A program made the translations under genes and the position numbers. This document shows positions 4,698 to 10,294 of a stretch of 10,294 nt of DNA, in pieces. Positions within the stretch are counted from its first letter, which is position 1. Every line of letters begins with the position of its first letter. A model generated the notes under the pieces. The model was not told the origin of the DNA, did not search any database, and was given only the letters and a program-made list of their open reading frames with translations. The DNA is from an uncultured Desulfobacterales bacterium (GTDB lineage: Bacteria; Desulfobacterota; Desulfobacteria; Desulfobacterales; G020354645): contig CAMYNZ010000108.1 in the NCBI GenBank assembly GCA_947259865.1, positions 1-10,294 of the forward strand. Direction: 5' to 3'.

Positions 4698-6224
4698 TTA
4701 AGACCTAAAAAGTGCCTTTACGTCTTCCTTCAAAATTTTTCCCATTGTATTTTTGGGCAACGCATCCACAAAAACAAACGCTTTGGGACATTTCCAGCCG
4801 TGAAGGTGTTGTTTGCAATAATTTTGGATATCCGCACCTTTAACCGTGGCGTCGGTTTTAGGGACCACGGCCGCAACAACTTTTTCGCCCCATTTATCAT
4901 CGGCAATTCCCACCACTGAAGATTCAAGCACTTGATCCAGCTGATTGATGACCGCCTCAATTTCTTTGGGGGAGACATTTTCGCCGCCCGAGATGATAAT
5001 ATGCTTGATACGATCGGTCAGGTAATAGTATCCGTCGTCATCAATTTTTCCCAGATCACCGGTTCTAAACCAACCCGCTTCAAATGCCGTTTGCGTTTCT
5101 GCCGGTTTACGCCAGTAACCGGGAGTAACGGCAGGCCCTTTGAGCCAAATTTCACCCTCCTGACCCGGTTTGACATCTTTAAAGGTGTCGAGATCGACAA
5201 TCCTGACCTCAAGATCGGGCAAGGGTATTCCGATGGATCCCGGTTTTCTGACTCCTTTTATCGGATTCGAAAAGTTCATGCCGGTCTCCGTCATTCCCTC
5301 ACGCTCAACGGGTTCCTTGCCGAATATTATTTTTATGCGGTCAAAGTCTTTGCTCAGCAGCGGTGCCGAACCCGAGGTAAACAAGCGGATGTGGTCAAAG
5401 TTCATCTCTTTTTCGGCTAAGTAGTCCATCAGTTTATTATACATAGCCGGAACCGCCATAAACACGGTGCAGGGGTTTTTTGTTTTATTGGCCAGTGTCT
5501 CGACGACTCTTTGCGGTGAGAACTCATCCAGCATTACCACCTGCGATCCGGCCAGCAAGGATGTGTGCAGCGCAAAGCACAGACCATGTACGTGAAACAG
5601 CGGCAGGGCATGGCAGAGCACATCCGTGTCGCCTATTTCCCAGATTTTGATAACATTTCCGGCATCATGCACTAGATTCTTGTGGGTTAAGATGGCCCCC
5701 TTGGGTTTACCGGTTGTACCCGAGGTGTAAACGATAAGTCCGGGATCCGCTGGGTTTATGCTTATCTTAGGGACTTCATCCGAGGCGGACCGGAAAAAAT
5801 CCAGTGCCTGATACGGTGTTTCACTCTTTATGACAATTGTTTTCAGGCGGGGATCGATTTGGGTCACGGTTGAATTCTGTGATGAACCGGCAATAACAAG
5901 TTTTGTATCAGCATCCCCGAGCAGGTAGGCCATCTCTGATGCCTTGAATCCGGGATTCAACGGGACTGCCATGGCTCCAATTTTTTGAAGTGCCAGATGG
6001 GCCACCACAAAAAATACAGATTTCGGTAGATACAGGACGACACGGTCTTCTTTTTCAACCCCCTGATCGATAAAAAAATTTGCCAATCGATTTGAATCCT
6101 GATTGAGCTCAAGATATGAAATTTCTGTCTCTATACCACCGTGTCTGAGAAAACGAATTGCAATTTTGTTACCTTTATCCAGAGCGATTTTTGTAAAGCA
6201 GTCTTTTAAAGTTTGACCTTCCAT
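4698..6224 (-). CDS. AMP-forming acyl-CoA synthetase, MatB-like
   Basis: A 508-residue member of the ANL superfamily, which activates a carboxylic acid with ATP to an acyl-AMP and then to the CoA thioester. The core motifs are intact: P-loop YTSGTTGKPKGA (166-177), HALPLFHVHGL (205-215), SGSAPL (284-289), TGD (388-390), DRIKHIIISGGENVSPKEIE (404-423) and the catalytic Lys496 in NTMGK. GMTETxMNxSNP (310-321) resembles malonyl-CoA synthetase MatB, but the arginine that MatB has just before 'GS' after HxHGL is absent (LLAGS, 223-227), so malonate is only one candidate; medium-chain or aromatic acids are others. The A5 motif reads EREGMTE where ERYGMTE is usual. The ATG at 6224 fits the family's start; an ATG at 6296, overlapping the dctM stop as ATGA, would add 24 unlikely residues. 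It is the last gene of the TRAP cluster. Confidence 0.88.
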   Translation of the reverse strand: MEGQTLKDCFTKIALDKGNKIAIRFLRHGGIETEISYLELNQDSNRLANFFIDQGVEKEDRVVLYLPKSVFFVVAHLALQKIGAMAVPLNPGFKASEMAYLLGDADTKLVIAGSSQNSTVTQIDPRLKTIVIKSETPYQALDFFRSASDEVPKISINPADPGLIVYTSGTTGKPKGAILTHKNLVHDAGNVIKIWEIGDTDVLCHALPLFHVHGLCFALHTSLLAGSQVVMLDEFSPQRVVETLANKTKNPCTVFMAVPAMYNKLMDYLAEKEMNFDHIRLFTSGSAPLLSKDFDRIKIIFGKEPVEREGMTETGMNFSNPIKGVRKPGSIGIPLPDLEVRIVDLDTFKDVKPGQEGEIWLKGPAVTPGYWRKPAETQTAFEAGWFRTGDLGKIDDDGYYYLTDRIKHIIISGGENVSPKEIEAVINQLDQVLESSVVGIADDKWGEKVVAAVVPKTDATVKGADIQNYCKQHLHGWKCPKAFVFVDALPKNTMGKILKEDVKALFRS

Positions 6225-6292
6225 ACCTTTTCCATCGCAGTGGTTAAGCGGGCGGTTATCACCACAGCCGGGTTCTCCGGGCGGAATTTTTC

Positions 6293-7633
6293 TCATCCGC
6301 CGATCATCCGATTCGGAAGCCATAAGGCCAGTTGCGGCCAGATACATACACTTGCAATGACGATGCTTTCAATGATAACGAACGGGACCACCCCCAGCAG
6401 AACGTGTGACATCGGTATATCCGGAGCAATATTTTTTACAATATAAAGATTGAGCCCCACCGGCGGGGTCACCAAACCGATTTCGAGGTTAACCGTCATG
6501 ATGACGGCAAACCACACGGGATCAAACCCCAGTCCCTGAACAATGGGCAGCAACAGCGGGGCCACCATCAAGATAACAGCCGCCGGCGGGATAAAGCACC
6601 CCAGAATTAAAAGCAGGATGTTAATTAAGATAATGACGCCCCATTTTCCGATGGGAAGCTTTAGAATCAGTTCACCCAGGGTTTGGGTGGCATACAGATC
6701 CGAGGACACAAAAGCGAACAGCAGGGCGGCGGCCATGATCATCAATATCATGCTGCTTTCATTCAAGGCTTTGGTGAAGATTTTCCAGAGCTGCCGGGGC
6801 CGATACACTTTGTAGATGGTCATCACGAAAAATAGGGAAAGCACAGCCCCCAATCCCGCGGCTTCGCTGGGGGTGGCCCAACCGCCGTAAAGGGAAGCCA
6901 TAATGCCGAAGATGATGAGGACAAAAGGCAGCACCTTGATAAGAGAAGCGAATCTTTCCGTCCAGGAATACGTTTCCACCATCCCCCGGTCTTCAATGTA
7001 ATACATGGCTCCTTTTTGAGCGGGTCTAAATTTGCGGAAGTAAAAAATTCCACCGACCCAAAGACAGCTCAAGGCTATTTCGAGGATCCCGGGGATGATA
7101 CCGGCAATAAAGCATTTACCGATAGAAGTTTCGGTGGCAACACCGTACAGGATCATGGTGATGCTGGGCGGAATCAGGATCCCGAAAGTTCCGGCATGGG
7201 CAATCAATCCGGTGGCCAGGGCAGGTGCGTAACCCCGTTTTCTCATCTCCGGGATGCCGATACTTCCGATCGCCGCGGCCGTGGCCGGGCTGGAGCCGCA
7301 TAAAGCCGCAAAGATACCGCAGCCTATCATGTTGGCAATGCCGAGTCCCCCGGGGATTTTGTAAAGCCACTTGTGCAGGGTCTCATATAGATCTCTGCTG
7401 GCATTTGTTTCGGCAATGGGTGCACTCAGCAGAATAAACAGGGGAATGGCCAACAGGGCAAAACTGTCCATGCTGCCGTAAAGCACGAATGGAACCGTGG
7501 TTAACAATTGGGGAGAAAAAATGAGTATGAATACGATCGAGATGCCGGCCAATCCTGCCCAAATGGGAATGCCTGAGACCAGTAAAATTAATCCGCTACC
7601 GAACAGAAGAATAGCAATCAGATATTCGCTCAT
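6293..7633 (-). CDS. dctM: TRAP transporter large permease subunit
   Basis: The large membrane subunit of a tripartite ATP-independent periplasmic transporter, which imports an organic acid together with sodium ions. At 446 residues it is of normal length and hydrophobic throughout, with roughly 11-12 helices. Family motifs are visible: GSSPATAAAIGSIGIPEMRK (113-132), GTFGILIPPS (148-157) and, near the C-terminus, GLVTPPVGLNLY. The start at 7633 has a strong GGAGG about ten bases upstream (7649-7645). Its TGA overlaps a possible ATG of the synthetase gene as ATGA. It normally sits directly against dctQ; here a MITE-like element of about 195 bp separates them, but the ribosome-binding site lies on the dctM side of the insertion and is undamaged. 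Confidence 0.95.
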   Translation of the reverse strand: MSEYLIAILLFGSGLILLVSGIPIWAGLAGISIVFILIFSPQLLTTVPFVLYGSMDSFALLAIPLFILLSAPIAETNASRDLYETLHKWLYKIPGGLGIANMIGCGIFAALCGSSPATAAAIGSIGIPEMRKRGYAPALATGLIAHAGTFGILIPPSITMILYGVATETSIGKCFIAGIIPGILEIALSCLWVGGIFYFRKFRPAQKGAMYYIEDRGMVETYSWTERFASLIKVLPFVLIIFGIMASLYGGWATPSEAAGLGAVLSLFFVMTIYKVYRPRQLWKIFTKALNESSMILMIMAAALLFAFVSSDLYATQTLGELILKLPIGKWGVIILINILLLILGCFIPPAAVILMVAPLLLPIVQGLGFDPVWFAVIMTVNLEIGLVTPPVGLNLYIVKNIAPDIPMSHVLLGVVPFVIIESIVIASVCIWPQLALWLPNRMIGG

Positions 7634-7649
7634 GGCCGGGAATCCTCCC

Positions 7650-7846
7650 TAGAAGCCATCTCAAAAATAGGATTTTGGTTCAAGGTTCCGTCTTCGCTTA
7701 ATGGCTGCGCCGGGACAAGCGCGGCGGGGACGATTTTCAAACCGCAGGCATACTTGAGTATTTCGAGGATTTGAAACGAGGCACCAACAAAGACACTTGT
7801 CCGCCTCTGGAGGATTGGCCAAAAGACATTTTTGAGATAGCTTCTA
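7650..7846. mobile_element. MITE-like element inserted between dctQ and dctM
   Basis: Nineteen-base terminal inverted repeats, TAGAAGCCATCTCAAAAAT (7650-7668) and ATTTTTGAGATAGCTTCTA (7828-7846), match at 18 of 19 positions, and weaker similarity extends inward (TTTTGG on both sides). The ends are consistent with a TA target duplication (TA at 7650-7651 and 7845-7846), as made by Tc1/mariner-IS630-type transposases. There is no transposase gene, so it would have to be moved in trans. Removing the element plus one TA leaves the dctQ TAG directly followed by GGAGGATTCCCGGCC and the dctM ATG, the compact junction expected for this operon. A single end of the same element recurs at 1861-1877. Confidence 0.75.
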
Positions 7847-8434
7847 AAATTTTTGGTTGCCTGGCGCATCCGGTTTAGCCTCTTTTATTTCTATTTCCTT
7901 TAATTCAAACCGTTTTACGGCCTCGTCAATCCTACCCTGTCTCAAAATCGTTATTTTTTGAATGATGTGGATAGTATATTGAAGGAAAAGCAGGGATAAG
8001 CCAAACGGAAGGAAGAAGTAGGGTATCCACAACGGAGGCCCCCACAAAGACTCGGAGTGAGAATTTTCAACAATGGATTCCCACCACATGGGCCAGGCAT
8101 ACCAGGCCAGCAGTGCTGAAAGGAGGCAGCTAATGATGGAGACGACAATCAGCGTTATTTCCCTGGTCCTGGGGGAAAGATGAATGAGGACTAAATCGAC
8201 GTTGAGATGGTGTTCGTGTTTCTGTACAAAAGGTGCGCCTGCAAAAACCGCAAAAATAAGCAGAAATACAGATGCTTCAATCTGCCAAATCGTAGACACC
8301 CCTAAAATTTTACGGACCAGGACACCTTCCGTCACGATCAGGGCAGCGGCCACAATGCATAAAGCAGCTATAGCACCCGTAATCTGGCTCAAACCATTGA
8401 TAAGCCGGGTCAATAGATTCTCAGATTTTTTCAT
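7844..8434 (-). CDS. dctQ: TRAP transporter small permease subunit
   Basis: The small membrane subunit of the TRAP transporter, which pairs with DctM. The 196 residues contain four hydrophobic helices (about 18-40, 50-71, 93-113 and 135-158) and the family's charged loop after helix 2 with HEHHLNVDL (73-81). The tail (160-196) is unusually long, charged and cytoplasmic. Its stop codon TAG (7846-7844) is the outermost triplet of the MITE-like element. The ATG at 8434 is chosen because GAGG lies eight bases before it; a GTG at 8443 in the same frame would add three residues but overlaps that site. It is separated from dctP by 243 bases containing strong secondary structure. Confidence 0.93.
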   Translation of the reverse strand: MKKSENLLTRLINGLSQITGAIAALCIVAAALIVTEGVLVRKILGVSTIWQIEASVFLLIFAVFAGAPFVQKHEHHLNVDLVLIHLSPRTREITLIVVSIISCLLSALLAWYAWPMWWESIVENSHSESLWGPPLWIPYFFLPFGLSLLFLQYTIHIIQKITILRQGRIDEAVKRFELKEIEIKEAKPDAPGNQKF

Positions 8435-8483
8435 AAACAGCACCTCACCCGGTCAAAGAATTAATTTCTCTTCTAGACCCCGT

Positions 8484-8497
8484 TTTGCTGCAGCAAA
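8484..8497. repeat. Perfect palindrome upstream of dctQ
   Basis: TTTGCTGCAGCAAA is a 14-base perfect palindrome about 50 bases upstream of the dctQ start. It could be a dimeric regulator's site or a small stem in the dctP-dctQ spacer. Confidence 0.3.
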
Positions 8498-8550
8498 GCT
8501 GCGGGAAGCCGAATATGGATTGCTTACATACTAAATCGACACTGATGTGT

Positions 8551-8598
8551 GGAGTAAGGGGGTGATGGGGTGATGCAATGCCATCACGCCCGTACTCC
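8551..8598 (-). terminator. Strong stem-loop between dctP and dctQ
   Basis: GGAGTAAGGGGGTGATGG (8551-8568) pairs with CCATCACGCCCGTACTCC (8581-8598) at 16 of 18 positions around a 12-base loop. There is no T-run, so it is more likely an mRNA-stabilising or partly terminating structure than a full terminator. This would give more binding protein than permease from one transcript, which is the usual need in binding-protein transporters. A second, smaller stem (CACTCA/TGAGTG with AAG/CTT, 8619-8640) lies nearer to the dctP stop. Confidence 0.6.
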
Positions 8599-8677
8599 GG
8601 TGAAACAGCCCCAGCAATCACTCATAAGCAGCTTTGAGTGTTGTTGAATCAATTCGATTATTTGGGGCGCGGTTCTC

Positions 8678-9697
8678 TTATTTCATGGCTTCCAAAGCCA
8701 GATCCAGCAATTCCTGACCACCTTCGACGTCATTGGCGAAGTTCTTCCAGGCTGTTTTCTGGGCAAACTGCAGCCACTGGTTGAATTCTTCCTGGCTCAT
8801 ATAATGGATATCGACACCGGCCTTGGTATACTCATCAATAAACTTGTCCACCAGGGATTTCAGATTTTGTTCGACCCAGTTTTCGTGCATCCAATCAGCC
8901 GTTTGCTGAAAAATTCGTTTCTGTGTCGGGGTGAGCCGATCCCAGGTTTGCTTTGAAATAACCAGATTTTCAGCCATGTACCAAATTGAATAGTCCTTCG
9001 GTATGTTAATATGTTTCAATACTTCGTAAAGTTTGTAGGAAACAAACGACGCAGATGAGGTCAGCATTGTATCGATAACACCGGTCGACAGCGCGTGATA
9101 GGCCTCCGAGGACGGCATGCTGGTAATGGATGCCCCGGACTCTTTCATCATAAATTCAAATTTTTTGCCGGCAGCCCTCAGCTTGGTTCCGCCAACATCC
9201 GCCGGCACCTTGATTTGTTTCTCTTTGCTGCCGATGCCGCCGTCAAACCAGGCCCACACGAGATTTTTAACACCATTTTGGTCCATCAGATCTTCAACTT
9301 TTTTGCCGATGGGTTTGTTGCGCCAACTCTGGGCTTGTTTAATACTGGTTACGGAACACGGCATCAAGGTGATGGAAAGCTGCGGTACCTTTCCGGAGGC
9401 ATAATCCAAAGGGAATACCGACATGTCCAAAGCGCCCTTGCGCATAGCATCCCACTGTTCTTTGGGCTTATACAGTGATTTGGCCGGGTAATGGCGGAAT
9501 TTAATTTGACCGTTTGTTTTTTGGGTAACCATCTCGCCAAAAACCCTGGCCAACTTGTCTCTGACATCACCGGCCGCGAATTGATGCGAAACTTTTAAAG
9601 TCATCGATTTGGCATGCGCCATATCCGTATTTATGATTATCAATGAAATTGCCGCCGCAAAAATTACCAATATCGAAAATAATTTTTTTGATTTCAT
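8678..9697 (-). CDS. dctP: TRAP transporter substrate-binding protein
   Basis: The periplasmic receptor of the TRAP transporter, which catches the acid and delivers it to DctQM. The 339 residues begin with a clear Sec signal peptide (MKSKKLF, then a hydrophobic core, then cleavage probably after AHA at 27-29). The mature part follows the DctP fold: LKVSHQF (34-40), an early lobe with GALDMSVFPLDYASGKVP (88-105), VGGTKLRA (168-175) with the conserved arginine (Arg174) that holds the ligand's carboxylate, and a second lobe with GASITSMPSSEAYHALSTG (188-206). This indicates a carboxylic acid ligand but does not name it. A GGGGGG ribosome-binding site precedes the ATG. It is the first structural gene after the regulator and probably starts the transport operon. 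Confidence 0.95.
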   Translation of the reverse strand: MKSKKLFSILVIFAAAISLIIINTDMAHAKSMTLKVSHQFAAGDVRDKLARVFGEMVTQKTNGQIKFRHYPAKSLYKPKEQWDAMRKGALDMSVFPLDYASGKVPQLSITLMPCSVTSIKQAQSWRNKPIGKKVEDLMDQNGVKNLVWAWFDGGIGSKEKQIKVPADVGGTKLRAAGKKFEFMMKESGASITSMPSSEAYHALSTGVIDTMLTSSASFVSYKLYEVLKHINIPKDYSIWYMAENLVISKQTWDRLTPTQKRIFQQTADWMHENWVEQNLKSLVDKFIDEYTKAGVDIHYMSQEEFNQWLQFAQKTAWKNFANDVEGGQELLDLALEAMK

Positions 9698-9736
9698 TTT
9701 TATCCCCCCTTTTTTTGATTGGGTTTACAAAATTTC

Positions 9737-9753
9737 CGGGTATAGGCTACCCG
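9737..9753. promoter_or_regulatory. Inverted repeat upstream of dctP, possible operator
   Basis: CGGGTA-TAGGC-TACCCG is a perfect six-base inverted repeat with a five-base spacer, 40-56 bases upstream of the dctP ATG. Its position suits an operator for the adjacent GntR-type regulator. It does not match the usual FadR-type GT-N-AC core, so another protein or an RNA hairpin is possible. Confidence 0.3.
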
Positions 9754-9801
9754 AGTCATCTTCTTCTCAGTTACTATGCACAGGTGTTGGATCTGGTGCA
9801 A

Positions 9802-9820
9802 CCTTGCCCTGACGGCAAGG
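9802..9820 (-). terminator. Hairpin after the regulator gene
   Basis: CCTTGCC-CTGAC-GGCAAGG is a perfect seven-base stem with a five-base loop, about 30 bases beyond the regulator's stop codon. No T-run follows on the minus strand, so any termination is likely partial and the regulator may be read into dctP. Confidence 0.35.
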
Positions 9821-9850
9821 GTGATGAATATACCAGCGGATCGAAATTTC

Positions 9851-10294
9851 CTACTTTGCAAGCTCCTCCAGGGCTTTGCACTGCATTTTTAAATGAAATC
9901 GCATCAGGTCTTCGGCTTTTTCCGGATCCCGTTTACCAAAAGCCCCCAGCAGGTCGCGATGTTCCTGTATGGATTGCTCAAAACGCTCGGGCAAATTCAG
10001 TGACTGGAAACGATAGAGCAGAATTTTTTGTCTGAGGCCGTTTATGATTTGATTCAGGGTACGGTTTCCGGCCAATTCCTGTAGGAAGGAATGGTAAGAA
10101 TTGTTGTGGCGAATATATTCTTTTTGATTCCGCTGCTGGAAGCTATCTTCCAGTTTGTCATGAAGTTTGTTTAAGGATATAAAGTCTCCGGCGGTCATTC
10201 TTTGCGCCGACGCCCGGGCACACTCTCCTTCCAGAACACTCATAACATCAAACATTTCCTTGATTTCTTCAAACGGGGCCGTTATCGCGTAGAC
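9851..10294 (-). CDS. GntR-family regulator, FCD ligand-binding domain (5' end outside the window)
   Basis: The last 147 codons of a transcription factor of the FadR subgroup of GntR. The frame is open to the window edge, reading VYAITAPFEEIKEMFDVMSV, so the ATG at 10255 is internal and the N-terminal winged-helix DNA-binding domain lies beyond the window. What remains is an all-helical FCD domain, which binds an organic acid, often through a metal ion: HNNSYHSFLQELAGNRTL (63-80 of the visible part) corresponds to the D-x-x-F-H...N-x-x-L motif, with EH (112) and FH (134) as the later histidine ligands. The usual aspartate is asparagine here (Asn64). Lying just upstream of dctP and on the same strand, it probably controls the transporter and synthetase genes in response to their substrate. 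Confidence 0.88.
   Translation of the reverse strand, partial: VYAITAPFEEIKEMFDVMSVLEGECARASAQRMTAGDFISLNKLHDKLEDSFQQRNQKEYIRHNNSYHSFLQELAGNRTLNQIINGLRQKILLYRFQSLNLPERFEQSIQEHRDLLGAFGKRDPEKAEDLMRFHLKMQCKALEELAK

Noticed and set aside
6225..6296. Start of the acyl-CoA synthetase at the ATGA overlapping the dctM stop
   Set aside because: The overlap is typical of coupled genes, but the added residues (MRKIPPGEPGCGDNRPLNHC) look like translated spacer and do not resemble the family's N-terminus. It remains possible.
7630..7869. A 79-codon leftward frame spanning the dctQ-dctM gap
   Set aside because: It starts inside dctQ, runs through the MITE-like element and overlaps the dctM start by four bases. 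It has no ribosome-binding site and its sequence is just the translated element.
9780..9810. A sigma54-like GG...GC pattern and a TTGCAC/CATAGT pair upstream of dctP
   Set aside because: The GG-GC spacing is one base short of the sigma54 rule, and the TTGCAC hexamer matches the -35 consensus at only three positions. Neither is good enough to call.

Overview
The window looks like chromosomal DNA of a sulfate-reducing deltaproteobacterium of the Desulfobacterales type. This is inferred from the gene mix: a bacterial MtrA-like corrinoid protein, a TRAP organic-acid transporter next to an acyl-CoA synthetase, a PilZ protein, and many intergenic repeat elements. No rRNA, tRNA, CRISPR array or complete transposase gene was seen.

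Left part (1-3130): the first 21 codons of a leftward exported or membrane protein; a leftward PilZ-domain protein; a rightward 320-residue protein whose N-terminus resembles the clamp-loader-like RarA/MgsA C-terminal region and which ends in QLDLF, the consensus beta-clamp-binding peptide; and a rightward AsnA-type asparagine synthetase. PilZ and the QLDLF gene are divergent and appear to share one short promoter region with overlapping -10 boxes.

Middle (3131-4697): repeat-rich intergenic DNA surrounds a pair of rightward genes, a 71-residue two-helix membrane protein followed by a soluble homologue of MtrA (the corrinoid subunit of archaeal tetrahydromethanopterin S-methyltransferase). A perfect 50-bp direct repeat lies downstream of both asnA and the mtrA-like gene. 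A second, unrelated repeat family forms two inverted arrays of three short units upstream of the membrane-protein gene.

Right part (4698-10294): five leftward genes in transcription order: a GntR/FCD regulator (5' end outside the window), dctP, dctQ, dctM, and an AMP-forming acyl-CoA synthetase related to MatB. Together they suggest uptake of an organic acid, probably a dicarboxylate or short acid, its activation to a CoA thioester, and control by the regulator. The layout recalls MatR/MatPQM/MatB malonate loci, but no malonyl-CoA decarboxylase is in view and the synthetase's substrate is unproven. A strong stem-loop separates dctP from dctQM. A roughly 195-bp MITE-like element with near-perfect 19-bp terminal inverted repeats sits exactly between the dctQ stop codon and the dctM ribosome-binding site. 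A single end of the same element also supplies the stop codon of the QLDLF protein 6 kb away.
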